A DNA stretch of 64,000 bases from Rehmannia glutinosa. Its lineage: Eukaryota > Streptophyta > Magnoliopsida > Lamiales > Orobanchaceae. The notes beneath the pieces were generated by a model. It was not told the DNA's origin. It worked only from the letters and a program-made list of their open reading frames with translations, and ran no database searches. The stretch is taken from the NCBI GenBank assembly GCA_016081115.2, contig JABTTQ020003011.1, positions 62,001 through 126,000 on the forward strand, read 5' to 3'. Positions 31,587 through 43,612 of this stretch are shown here, piece after piece (positions within the stretch are counted from its first letter, which is position 1; each line of letters begins with the position of its first letter). The position numbers were made by a program, and so were the translations under genes.

Positions 31587-33627
31587 AATCTTAAGTTCAT
31601 ATTATCATAATTATAAAAATTATTTAATCGAAGGAATACATCATGAGAAAATAAGTAAAATTTATTCTAAAATGGAATGTGAAAGGTAAATGGAATAACC
31701 ATCATTGCAAAATAAATTATATAAAACTAATGGAATAACTTTTGATACCATTTTTTTACTCAAGTGTTTAGTAGTATCTTATAGTTTATATAAACTCATA
31801 ATTAATAAAAACATAACTTTTTTTTTTGTTTCTACTTATCGAGAAAATTAGAGACCGTAATGCAAGTATAAATTCTTCTTAAAAATTACACTTGCATTTA
31901 TACTTTGACACTATATTTTATTATAAAAATATGAAAACTGTATATTTATTAATAATGTATAACTATAAAGTTCAATTTCTAGATTTTGTTTTTCAAATAT
32001 AAACCAATATGATATCTTGATTATTAAAAAAATCATAAATTCTATTTCTAGTAAAGGAATATGATTGCAAAATTCAAAACCTAATGGTGCGAATGACCTC
32101 TTAAATTACTATAATGAACATAGTAATAAGTGAGTTAACTTTAAAAGAAAATTTTGTGCATTGGTCATATCATGAATGTTAGATCAATTATTAAATTATC
32201 AAATAGTTTAAGATATACCCAATTTTCATAAAAATACTTAAATAACACATCACTTGAAGTTCTTTTAATTTTCTTCTTACTATATATATACACACTTTTA
32301 GACTCAATCAAATCACATATTTTGTTCAAAAATTTGACAATGTATTTTATTTTGTTAATTTAAATTATTTGGTACTTAGATTTATCATAAATAATGTCAT
32401 CATAAATAATGATATTTAAAAGTTAATAATATTTTAAGAAAGTAATTTTGACATCCGAGCGTTTAGCTTAAATTTGAAATTATTACATATATTATTCTAA
32501 TATTTCTTCTAAGTTTTACACACATATAATCTTTCTTACTCTATATACATTTGGTTTGTCTTCGTATTTTATACTATTGGTGATATAGATTTCATATTAG
32601 ATATTTAACAATAGACCTTATAATATATAAAAAATTCCATGATGAGAGACGAGAATTTCATTATTTTTAGGTGATCATATGAAATTACTATTTATGATGT
32701 GAGATCTAAAATGAGTAATAATTGTTGTTCGCATCTACTTTTTTTTTAATCTTTATCCATCATTTCTTCTATATTCAACTTTGTTTAGTGCGTTTCTAGC
32801 CTAATAAAACAAATGATACAAACGATATAATAAGAATAATATCTCTCCTATGTCCTCTAGTCTTTTATACCTCTATGTTAAAAACAATTGTTAAGATTAT
32901 TCTCATTAATTTTAAAAATAAAGTTCTGTTGAAGGTTTATTATAATATTTAATTAATTTTTTATTCTTTTATTTGAGTACAAGTCCTTTTGTATTATTTC
33001 CAATATGTTGACTTCTTGTAATTCAAATGATTGAATAATTTCAATCAAAAGAATATATAGTTAAAAGAACTAAATTACTAATAGAATCTAGATTTGAATG
33101 TACAAACTTCAAGGCTATATAAATTATTATAAAAAAGTTAATAAAGCTTCATAATCCCAATGTATTGTTTATTATAATTTTAATAATATTTTATATTTTA
33201 ATTTAAATAACTATTTCTTGGTAAAATATATAAATGGCAACTGAATCATATATGGTCACAAAAATCATAAGAACTAACAAATGTAGTATATACCCATTGA
33301 ATATGATCGTTTGAAAAGATTACCCCCTTTATATAATGAGTTGTATATATATATATATATATATATATTTATTTATATTTATATATATTGCTTATTGCAC
33401 CATAAATTCAATATCATATATTGTTAATTAATAAAATTTCCAGTTATAATTCTTGAAATGTAAATGTAGTTTAAGAAATGTAAATTTTAAAAAAGAATTA
33501 AATATTGAGGGCAAAAATTACTAAACATTAAGAAATGTATTATAATTATTTGAATATAAAACATGTTAGATTGTTTAACCTAAATCAAATGAGTAAGTAT
33601 ATCTCCATTATAATGGTGTCCACACAA

Positions 33628-33689
<62 letters not shown>

Positions 33690-33818
33690 TGGTAATTTAC
33701 AAAATATATTTGTAAGTTGGATTGTTTGGCAAAACATGCATACATTATTATATTAAATTAACAAACATACGCACATGGATATAATGTATCTTGATCAAAT
33801 TTTCAAAAATATATCAAT
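30936..33818. other. AT-rich DNA with microsatellites, no gene seen
   Basis: No frame longer than chance and no element ends that I can support. Contains (AT)n at about 31547-31576, (AT)n at 33342-33369, and a compound (CA)n(TA)n at 33631-33690. Confidence 0.5.
33631..33690. repeat. Compound microsatellite (CA)n(TA)n
   Basis: Runs of CA from about 33635 to 33667, directly followed by TA to 33690. The apparent 73-codon frame across it is an artefact of the repeat. Confidence 0.95.
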
Positions 33819-34736
33819 TTGTGGTACCTTTGATATAGACACACTTGTCACATTCATTGATTTTGAAGCCATTTGACTTCATAGTCGAGTCAAACTTTTC
33901 ATGTCACTGCTTAGGTGCTTGTTTTAGTCCATAAAGTGACTTAATAAGTTTACACACCTTTCTCTCTTGACCGGGGTGCAAGAACCCCTTGGGTTGTTCC
34001 ATATAAATCTCCTCTTCAAGCTCACCATTCAAGAAGGCAGTCTTCACATCCATTTGATGCATCTCAAGGTTATGCAAAGCTGCAATAGCAATGAGAACAT
34101 GAATGGACATGATCCTCGTAACAGGAGAATATGCATCGAAAAAGTCATATCCCTCATTTTGTTTAAACTCTTTAGCTACCAAATGGGCTTTGTACTTATC
34201 TATAGATCCATCTGCTTTGTACTTCCTTTTAAAAATCCATTTGCATCCCAAAGGTTTGCAACTCAGTGGGAGATCAACCAACTCCCAAGTATTATTTTGC
34301 ATGACGGAATCTATTTCATTATTGATAGCTTCTTTCCAGAGAGGAGCTTCTGGATTATACAAAGCTTCTTGAATAGTTCTAGGGTCGTTTTCTAATATAT
34401 AAGTTAGAAAATCAGGACCAAAAGACTTAGATATTTTTGTCCTTTTACTGCGTCTTGGTTCCTCTTCATCATTACTTTGACGTAACCTTGCCATTTCATA
34501 AGTTCGTTTATTCGAACTTTCTTCTTTCTTTTCTTTATTCAGAAAGATATTCTCGAAGAATACAACATTCCTTGATTCTATAATCATTCTATCATTTATA
34601 TCAGGAATAGCTGACTTGTGCATTAAAAAGCGATATGCACTACTATTGTTTGCATATCCAATGAAAATGCAATCAATCGTCTTTGGACCGATTCTAACTT
34701 GTTTTGGCTTAGGTACTCCGTCTTTAGCCAAACACT
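33819..34736 (-). pseudogene. Tork-like copia: reverse transcriptase (N-terminal part), truncated
   Basis: A long minus-strand frame (34731 to 33904, 275 codons) runs from the integrase tail (DGVPKPKQVRIGPKTIDCIF, IGYANNSSAYRF) into RT: TWELVDLPLSCKPLGCKWIF, KYKAHLVAKEFKQNEGYDFF, YSPVTRI, MDVKTAFLNGELEEEIYMEQ and LIKSLYGLKQAPKQ. After a stop the next segment WHEKFDSTMKSNGFKINECD can still be read to about 33820. There the element ends abruptly; the YVDD catalytic block, RNase H and the 3' LTR are missing. It is the 3' edge of a 5'-complete but 3'-truncated copy. Motifs fit the Tork lineage. Confidence 0.88.
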
Positions 34737-35475
34737 CCTACACTTTAAGGTATTTATATGATGGTTTCCGTCCTTTCCATAACTCATATGGAGTTTCATT
34801 TTTTACCTTTGTGTGGTATCTTATTAACAATGTAGTTTGCGAAAAGAATAGACTTCCCCACAAGTTTTGGGGTAAGTTTAACTTATCAACATCGTATTCA
34901 TCATCTCCTGAAGAGTACAATTTTTGCATCGCAACTCCATTTGTGAGTAGGGAGCCATCGTTTGATGAATTATACCCGCTTTCGAGCATAATTCTTCAAA
35001 CGGAGCAACATACTCTCCGCCTCTATCACTTCGAATCATCTTAATTTTCAAATTAAGTTGATTTTCAACTTCATTCTTGTAAGTTTTGAAATCTACTAAA
35101 GCTTCATCTTTGCTTTTCAAAAGATAAACGTAACAATATCTTGTGCAATCGTCAATAAACATTATAAAGTACCTTTTTTACCTCGAGTTTGCACAAGTTT
35201 TAAATCACACAGATTTGTATGAATTAATGCAAGTGGTTTTGTACTTCTCGTTACCAAATGAAACGGTACTTTAGCCAATTTTGCTTCAACACAACTTTGC
35301 ATTTGTCTTATGAATCGATTTTAAACGTTGTATTAAATCCGATTCACTAATCTTTTAATTGTGTTGAAGTTTACGTGTTCATCTATCATGCCATAAATTA
35401 GAACAATCCAACAAGTAAACATATGTAATATTTTTATTCTTCGTCTCTTAGCGAAAAACATTCATTATAGACATC
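34737..35475 (-). pseudogene. Tork-like copia: integrase, frameshifted
   Basis: Minus-strand pieces: PLALIHTNLCDLKLVQTRGK (about 35240-35170), FIDDCTRYCYVYLLKSKDEA (from 35159), IRSDRGGEYV and IIHQTMAPYS (to about 34925), then KLNLPQNLWG and NETPYELWKGRKPSYKYLKV (34870-34740). The first and second Asp of the catalytic D,D(35)E triad and the Glu-containing region are recognisable. Stops and frame changes occur near 35165, 34920 and 34735. Its neighbours on either side are the protease and RT of the same element. Confidence 0.85.
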
Positions 35476-35898
35476 TTAAAGAGCCCTTTTATCAAGGTAC
35501 CCCTTACAAAGAAACTGACCATTCTTGGTCATTACAAACTTGTCGGATTCAAACACTGGTCTAAACCCAGCCTTTCTAAGCAAAGGATCGAAAACTAAAT
35601 TCTTGCGGATATCCAGGACATGCAACACATCCACAAGCGTAAGCTCTTTTCCGGAAGTCATCTTCAACACAACCTTTTCAAGCCCCACGATGTTAGAAGT
35701 CGAAGAGTTCCCCATGAACAATTTCCTTCCATTTATCGGAGTGTAGGATGAAAACATCTCCTTGTCGGCACAAATATGATGAGTAGCTCCAATATCCATC
35801 CACCATTCCCTTGGGTTATCCACCATATTGGCTTCAAATACAATGGTGGTGAGATCGAACTCCGACATGTCTATTAGAACAGACTTGTCCTCGGTCAA
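35476..35898 (-). pseudogene. Tork-like copia: protease region
   Basis: One 140-codon frame contains NPREWWMDIGATHHICADKE, MGNSSTSNIVGLEKVVLKM and VDVLHVLDIRKNLV. In copia proteases the catalytic motif is D(S/T)GA followed by HI/HM; here it reads DIGATHHIC, so the Ser/Thr after the catalytic Asp is Ile. Downstream the frame continues into the pre-integrase part (ESDKFVMTKNGQFLCKGYLD). Gag lies immediately upstream (35899 on). Confidence 0.85.
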
Positions 35899-36458
35899 AT
35901 TGGCTTGTTGTTGGTTGCCATTTTGATTGCCCTTTTTTGGGTGTCGGCAATCCTTGGCCTTCCGATTCGATTTGCCATAGCTGTAACAATTCCCTTTGAA
36001 CTTCTTGGTCTTCCCCTTATCTTTTCCAGAATGCTTCTATTTCTTGCTAGTGTTTGATTAGCAAGATTGGCCTTGGCCTCCATTCCATATTTGTTAGACT
36101 TTACTTCGGATTTTTGGTTGTCTTCCTCAATCCGAAGTCGAACAATCAGATCCTCAAACCCCATTTCATTGCACTTGTGCTTGAGGTAGTTCTTAAAATC
36201 TTTCCACAATGGCGACAACTTCTCGATAATGATCACTTGTTAAGATTCATTCGAGAATCATCCATTCGGACACTAAGTCATAAAGTATAATCTGAATCTC
36301 TTGCACTTTGTTGATCACCATTTTGGTGTCAACCATCTTATAATCCAGAAATTTGCCGACAATAAATTTCTTTATGCTGGCATCTTCTATTTTATACTTC
36401 TTTTCCAAAGAGTCCCACAACTCTTTGGACATTTTGAACAAATCGTAGACATTATAGA
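35899..36458 (-). pseudogene. Tork-like copia: gag, C-terminal half, split by an LTR
   Basis: Minus-strand frames read FKMSKELWDSLEKKYKIEDA, KFIVGKFLDYKMVDTKMV and QEIQIILYDLVSE, then LSPLWKDFKNYLKHK and LIVRLRIEEDN, all typical copia gag. The nucleocapsid zinc knuckle at about 35985-35945 is damaged: the Cys and His positions read CYSYGKSNRKAKDC, with the second Cys Tyr and the His replaced. The N-terminal part of gag is found beyond the solo LTR at 40512-40780. The insertion point is inside the sequence attataga. Confidence 0.85.
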
Positions 36459-39400
36459 TGTCACGCCCCAAACGTGACGCGACAACGATCAATCACTTAA
36501 AAGAAATAAATCAGCCTAAACCAAAGATACCAAACTCCAAGTGAAATAGAGTCTAATGCGGCGGAATTAAAATAAACACGAGTGATTACAATCTTAAAGT
36601 CGGCGGTATCCGAATACAACCCAAAAAGATTATCCGAATTAACTTACATATCCAAACAAAAATAAATGAAGGAGTCCAACAACAAATAAAAGTAAAAGGA
36701 ATTGTCGCTCCACATCACGGATAGGGATTCAATCTGCGGTAGGTTCGATGTCTTTGTGAACTCTTCATCTAAAGGTTAGAAAACGAGGAGGGAATGAGAC
36801 GAGAAATCTCGATGGATGGGGTGATCGTGTGCAAGTGTGGCGATATAAATAGTTAATGCGAGAAATTTAGTGTATGAAAACGCGTGAGAGATGATGCATG
36901 ATTTCACACACGATCCACAAGCGTCGTGATAAATATATTAAGTAACATACTTATATAGTTTTAAGAAAATAGTCCGTGGTCACGCAGCACTATGGTTCAA
37001 GCAGACGGGGAGGATTGCGTGCACGGATTTGTAACGCCAATCCTATGCAAGACAAGTAGCGGTTGCGTCACGGATTTGTAGCGCCAACCTATGCAATACA
37101 AGTAGCGGTTTGCGCACGGTTTGTAGCGCCAACCAAACGGGTCCGATTAACTCGGAATCGTGTGGATCAGGCGATTCCTTCGTTCTTCCTTGTAACTCCC
37201 GAGCAAGATGGTCAAGACTGTCACCTTATCGCTCCGTAGGCAAAGACAAAATCCACAGTGGAGCTAGCAAGGCTCGGATTTGTCATAATCATGATTATAC
37301 CTCAAGTACTACGACCCGCTTCCTTGGACAAACTCCGTCCCTCGGTTGCGGGATTAGGGCGATGGGGCGGAAGAGTGGAATAGCGGCCGAGCTGCCCGGT
37401 TCCATCCCGACGTATCCATTCCGATTGTGAGCTCGACACACCAAGTTGACTCAGCGGGAAAGTAAACACAAGTTCATGTAGTCAACCAGCAATCGAGTAT
37501 TATTGATTCGGAATAGTTCATGAAAAGTTTTGAAAAATTTGCGTAAGGTAATTATGGCGTTGGTGGAGTTATTTGGATGAAGATGATTATCGGGAGGATA
37601 AGTAGTCTTCGATATCTTAAGTATTAGGAGGAACATAAGTCCCGTTATAGATTCGAAATCGCGAGACGAGGAAGTCGCCCACGATCGGGTATTAATAGGT
37701 CAAGACGATCCGATAAGTCAAGGATTTTTTTTTGAGAAATTAAAATATTTTAGTTAAATATTAAAGTAAGAGAGTCCAGGGCTGTTTCTTTAAAATAAAA
37801 TAATTTGAGTTAGGTCCTTATAAAAATAAAATTTACAATTAGCCCCGTTTTGTCAAAACCAATACTTTTGGGGTTAAAAGTTAAATAAATAAATGTCCCG
37901 ACCTTGAAACATTATGAGGTCAGTTCCCAAATTCTCTAAATTGTCCAGAAATTCAGGTTTTTAAAGTTTTGAGGTCGAGTTTTTATAAAATTCTCACATT
38001 GGCCCCAAAATTGTTAAAATTGTCATTTCGGGCCCTAAGTTTAAAATAATCGGAACTCACAAACCGGAAGGGCTTCTAATGTGATTCCAGTTGGAAAATG
38101 TCACTAAGGTTAGTGGGATATTGGGACAAAAGCAGTTTTAAAACGTCATAAGTATAGGTCCCTCAACTTTTGAAAATCTCATTTTTGTCCCATTTTGAAA
38201 TAATTGCCTTTAAGGCTTTTAGGGGTCCAATTGTTATGAAATTTGAACCTTGGGTCCAAAATATAATTATGTTATCGGTAAATTAGTATTTCCAGGTACA
38301 TGGGCTGTATAAGTCCTGGAAATTTCATTTGGGTCCTCAAGTTTAATCTTTTACAATTTGGTCCCTCAAGTTTTATAAAATTACTTTCCAAGCTCTAAAC
38401 ACTTGGATTTTTGGAATACACTTAAAATATGTTATTTCCAGTCCCTTAAGAGTTAAAATTTCAAATTTTAAATTTAGGGTCTGGTACAGTTTCGAAATTT
38501 GCAAAATAGCCCTTAAACTTCTCAAATTTTACAATCTAGTCCTTGGGCTTTTAAGGGTTGATTTTATTTATCTAAAAACTCTTAAAACTTTATTAAAATG
38601 TCAAAACATCATTTTTGAACCTGAGTACAGTCCCAAAAATCGAAATTTGCAGAGAGGTCCCTTAAGTTTTATTTTCTTGCACTTAAGTCCACCAACTTTC
38701 CATTTTTGCATTTTAAGTCCAAAAAAATCGAAATTTAATCAATTATGCTCGACTTGTCCAGGTTATAGGCTATACAAATCATAGATTTCAAGAGTCATAA
38801 ACATACATATCCATCTCATACAAGAATTTATCAAATATGACAATAAAGTGTACATGTATGTCCTAATTTTCGGTAAATCGCATTTTGAGCAACATTTGAG
38901 AAATTTTTCAACTTGATACAAGAAAATAGCATGCAATACATAATATATATCTCAAATGCTCAATAACAAAATACTACATGCATTTTTATGAATTAAAACA
39001 CCTAGAAGTTGAAAGGATTTTTCCACCCACCTTGTTTGTTCGGTTGATTGGTGTAAAGTGGTGTCACAAGACCTTGAGGATTTTAATCCTCACTTAAGGC
39101 AGCCCCTAAGTCCAATAATACAAGGAGTTTTGAGTTAGAAAAATGAAGATTTGAACCAAGGAGGGAAAAGAGAAGGAATAGGCCAAGGTACCACACTTAC
39201 CTTGTGTAGTTGAAAGTTGTAGTCAAAATTTGATGGTCTCTTAAGAACTTGATCACCACTTAAACAAAGCTCCAAGGTCAGCCCCTAATCACCTCAAAAT
39301 GATAATTTTGGTGTTAAAATTCGAATTTAATAGGGAGAAGAAGAAGGTACCGAAAATCCCATTTCTTACCTTATAGTCCAAAATCCTTCAAATTTCTTCA

Positions 39401-40511
39401 AGTCTAGAAGTCCTCTTCAAGGTGATGGTGAGACTCTTAGTATCTTCCAAGTCTTCTATGTAAACCTCAAAAATTAAAATCCAAACTTACATTAGTAAGT
39501 GAGAGGAGATAGCTAGATGATATCAAGACAAGAAGAGGAACAAAATTTCTTACCTTGTGTAGTGAGGTGTTCGAATTTTTTTTTTTTTTTGTGATGGAGT
39601 AGAAGGAAAGTTCTTGAATTTTTACTAAGTGTTTAAGAGAAGAGGAGAAAATTGTAGAGAGAGATGTAGGAGGATTTCTTGGTGAGAAGGAGGATGAAAG
39701 TTTTGAGAGATGAAGGTGTTGGGTACAAAATGAAATTTCTAGTGTATTATGGCCTAATGGCCGATTTTTGAGAGTATGAGGGAGAGAGATTTTTGTTTTT
39801 TGTTCCAAGTCTTGTAAATTGTAGTAAGCATGAGGGACAAGGACTTTGGTCAAGGTGTAGTCTTGCATGGGAGAATGCAATTGCAAGGATAGAGAGGAAT
39901 GTTGGCATGGGGTGTTGGGAAGCCTCCAACATGTTGGATGATTTAATATTAAAGAATTGGTGTATAAGATATTGTGTATAAGATTTGAATTAATGGTGTA
40001 AAAATACACAAGATGAATACACAAGGTGTACATGTACAAGAGTTGGGAGATATTTCTACACCAAAATTCACCTCATGACCGTCCCTTAAGAGGGTATTTG
40101 TGGTAATTCCATATTTTATTTTTATGTCCCAAAATTGATGATAATAGGTGAATAATATCAATCTCCAAAATAATTAGTGAGTTCCTTGATCACTTATAAG
40201 TCTCATGATCACTTAATCTAAATCGAATTCTTAATTCTATAAGGTTTAAACCTCTAAAATAATAGTCTCTAAAAATTCTAAGGTGACTAATGAGTACACA
40301 AATAATAATAATGATGATCGATCGAGTGATCATAATTGTGAAATAAAATTAACAAATGATTATGATCACAAGAAATAAATAAGGGAAATTAAAGATGAAA
40401 TATATTTATCATTAATATTTACCCGTCAAAGCGACGCAGTAGAATTGACAAATAGTACAAAGACGATACGTGATATAAGTACATGTTCGAATAAAAATCG
40501 AGGGCTTCACA
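36459..40511 (-). mobile_element. Solo LTR of the 16204 gypsy family with ATAGA target duplication
   Basis: Minus-strand LTR beginning TGTGAAGCCCTCGATTTTTA (from 40511) and ending GTTTGGGGCGTGACA (to 36459). Perfect 5-bp repeats ATAGA lie at 36454-36458 and 40512-40516. The length of 4053 bp and order of landmarks match the LTRs of the complete element (repeats near 37020-37135, TATA-like gatataaatag near 36842). It has no internal sequence, so it is a solo LTR made by LTR-LTR recombination. It interrupts the copia gag gene. It is more diverged than the two LTRs of the complete copy. Confidence 0.95.
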
Positions 40512-40780
40512 ATAGAGGGTGTCTTCGGCCCATTCAAAACATAGTTTCGGCAAAGGAAATCGTTGTTTTGCCAAGCATCTACAACGATCTTCCTTTGGTT
40601 GTCAGATTTTTCTTCGCCAACGGCAGGAGGGTCTTTTTTCAGGAATCGGGACAGACCCAAGGTAGTCAGATGAAATTGCATCTTTTGTTGCCACTTTTTG
40701 AAATCAAGACCGGAGAATTTTGCAGGTTCCTCACCATGAGCAAGAGCAGCAGTCATTGGACTGAAACTTACGGATGCCAT
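40512..40780 (-). pseudogene. Tork-like copia: gag N-terminus
   Basis: ATG at 40780 (minus strand) begins MASVSFSPMTAALAHGEEPA, then KFSGLDFKKWQQKMQFHLTT and AWQNNDFLCRNYVLNG. The KF-G-DFKRWQQKM block is the classic copia gag start. The frame ends where the solo LTR begins and would join the sequence at 36458. This start is preceded by the primer-binding site at 40896-40909, as expected. Confidence 0.9.
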
Positions 40781-40895
40781 CGTCTTGAAAACAACGAAGA
40801 AAATTCATCTTGCGATTGTTGTTTGAGTGGTACTATTTGAAAAAAATGGCTAAGTGTTTGAAAAACAAAATGGGACATTGTTTATAGTCGAGGCT

Positions 40896-40909
40896 AGCAT
40901 TTGATACTA
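40896..40909 (-). promoter_or_regulatory. Probable primer-binding site of the Tork-like element
   Basis: Minus strand reads TAGTATCAAATGCT, one base from the TGGTATC start of the initiator-tRNA site, 116 bases upstream of the gag ATG and next to LTR sequence. Confidence 0.6.
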
Positions 40910-40911
40910 TC

Positions 40912-41045
40912 TCCACAAGACGAAATTGCCCCATTACAAAATGCTTACGGTTCTGACAATCGTCTCTAAGATACAACGACTTTTACAGTTTCGGTTTAGC
41001 AGCACTTGCAAAACAACAGCGAACAGAACAAGTGTATGAACTTTC
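40912..41045 (-). mobile_element. Tork-like 5' LTR, segment 1 (3' end of the LTR)
   Basis: Lies between the primer-binding site and the solo SIRE-like LTR. With 42545-43014 and 49911-49970 it rebuilds an LTR of roughly 650 bases once the insertions are removed. The terminal CA is not clear. Confidence 0.65.
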
Positions 41046-42544
41046 TGTAAGTCCAAGCGGCTACGATAATCTAGAGGGGGTGAATAGATTATCTCCATCT
41101 TTTCGATTTTACCCTCTTTTTCGAACCGAATGCTCAAAGACAATAATAAAGGTGCGGAATGTAAACAACACACGCCAATTTATAGAGGTTCAACCCATCT
41201 AGGGGCCTAATCCTCTACCACCCCAAGATATCCGGGATGGATTTCAAAAAGAAAAAGAATTTTATTAATTACCAAAATTAATACAAACTCAACTTACAAC
41301 ACCTTGAAGAGCACCACACTCTTTTTCAACACCACCTTTGGAGATTACCACAATCTCCTTTGAAGATTACCACAATCTTCCTTCAACGGCACCTTTGAAG
41401 ACCACCACAATCTTCAACCTTGAAGAATACCAAATTCTTCAACACCTCAAGAGCACCACACTCTTGAAACACCTATCACCTAGATCACCCAATCGTATTC
41501 TTACCACAAGAATACTCATAAGGATGTCTTGTTTTGAATGATGACCAAAAATCAAGATTACAACTCAATAATGAATATTACAATATGAGTGCAAAGTGTA
41601 ATCAAGAATGGGGATGTGAAAGTGATAAGCTAGGCAAAATTACAACAAGAATAATAACAATGAAAGACCAAATGTTTGCTTGAGTATATCTTGTTGTGTT
41701 GTGTTGTTCTCTCTTATTGTTGTGCTTCAAATCTTCCGTATTTATAGGAGATGATTGATACATGATAGGCTCCTCTTGGAATCGATATCTACAAAACAAT
41801 TGCAATTAAAATGAAGATTATAGTCGTTAGAAATCAATTCCACAATTTAGGAAAAGTCGTCACTTTGACAACAGCGGTTAGAATTTTGTTGTCAAACCAT
41901 AGGGCGACCGGTTGCCGTTGAGAAATAGACGTTTGAAAAATACACAAAGCAAAATAACACAGGCGGCGATCGGTCGACGACACCTCGACCGATCGACGCC
42001 CACCTCGACCGATCGACGCCCACCCCAACGGTTGCCCTCTTCAAAAAATCGAAACAGAGAAGTTTGCAAATTTGAACAACGCCAGGTACCGGTCGCCTAT
42101 AGGTCGACCGGTCGACGTCACCGGCCGCCTTATAGGGTGACCGGTCACCTCACCATTTTTCGCAAACATGAAGTTTTTGTTTTGCACAACTTTCGTGCAC
42201 GGGTTGCCCTATATAGCGACCGGTTGACCTCAAAACAAAAGTGTTGTCCAATTTTGTATCAAAAATAAACTTCAAGAAATACTCCAAAAAATAGTGAAAA
42301 CATTTTAGACCGATCGGGAGTATTTAGACAACATTTGGAAACATTGTTTGGATGTAAAAACCCATTGATACAAAATCATTAAAAGTGTTGTCCAATTTTT
42401 GTCGAAAAATAAAACTTGAAGAAATACTCCGGAAAATATTAAAACCATTTTAAATCATTTAGGAGTATTTGGACAACCTTTAAAATCATTGTTTTGGTAT
42501 CAAAACAAAATCATCAAAATCATGATAAAACCATTTATCAAACA
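41046..42544 (-). mobile_element. Solo SIRE-like copia LTR with CTTTC target duplication
   Basis: Minus-strand LTR from TGTTTGATAAATGGTTTTAT (42544) to CTTGGACTTACA (41046), 1499 bp, flanked by perfect CTTTC at 41041-41045 and 42545-42549. It is a sister of the solo LTR at 10516-11994, sharing the hairpin series (41308-41470), the palindrome cluster (41900-42230) and two direct repeats of a ttgtccaatttt…gagtatttggacaac block (42243-42340 and 42385-42480). Confidence 0.93.
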
Positions 42545-43014
42545 CTTTCAAGCTTTTGGAAGGATAAAATTCAATATGTTGGTAATGCAGTATGACTCGA
42601 TTTTATATGATTATTTTCGTGTCTATTTTTATATGTAGGGGATTCATATTTATAAGTATCTAAATGCCTTTATAGAATGGTCATGTCTTTTGATTTAAAA
42701 GACATGTCTACAACCAAAAATACATCCGGTTGCTTGAACATGTGCATCGTTCGAAAGTGTGGGACCACTCACTGCGCGCATGAGACTAGAAAACATGCCC
42801 GCGCACTAGCCGGTTGGAAAAAAATAAATTTGAAGGTTTTTATAAATTTCGTCCAAAACTATAAGGGCCTTGAAGCCCAGGCTGAGCCAGCGGCAAATGC
42901 GGCAGCGGCAGGCGTGTGTGTTTAGAACCAAACTCACAAGCATATAGGTCCTCACCCCTTTAAAAACTTTGGTGCCCCAAGGGCCCAGACCCATTAGTCC
43001 AACTTGGGTTATAT
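42545..43014 (-). mobile_element. Tork-like 5' LTR, segment 2
   Basis: Continuation of the copia LTR. On the minus strand it includes GGACTAATGGGTCTGGGCCC (42974-42998), common in plant copia LTRs, and a TATAAAGG box at 42667-42674. The plus-strand frame at 42677-42925 is a shadow without known domain. Confidence 0.65.
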
Positions 43015-43612
43015 TGTAATGCCCCAGTTTTCAAAATATAAGAGTAACATAATTTAATAAGAAAGCACATTTAAAAGCGCACGAACAAGACACAAAAAAA
43101 TAAGCGGAACCATTTTTATTAATGAACCAAAATAATCCATCACACTTTCCGCAAGGCTCTTTGTAATTTTATAAAATATAATCTAATTTAAAATTTTGAT
43201 GCGCCACTCGTAACGACCAAAAATTAGTAGAATCTAAGTAATTCGATAAAAGAAAGCATTTTATGAAACCTAGCCTAAAATTTAAAATTATTATCAAAGT
43301 GAACAAAGTACTTTAATTCAAATACAACTTTTGTTTTCCAAAAATATAAAATACTACCATTCAAAAGAAATTTAAAAATATTGACAATAATAAAGGTTTT
43401 CTAAAATTCAAAATTAACTAAAATATATTATTTTCGCATCCACCGCCTCCAATCATCACTCGGACTCCTCAACCCGAAAAAGTAGTAATGAATAAGGGGT
43501 GAGCTTTCAACTCACTCAATGGGAACACATTTGTCAAAATTAAATACAACAATAGGCATAATCATAAATATTCAACATGTAATTTAACTTTTTATTCTCG
43601 ACCGGCGATTCT

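Noticed and set aside
33535..33756. 73-codon frame with THTHTHTH and IYIYIY
   Set aside because: Translation of a (CA)n(TA)n microsatellite.
42677..42994. Frames on both strands within the Tork-like LTR
   Set aside because: Noncoding LTR sequence; no domain and no conservation seen.
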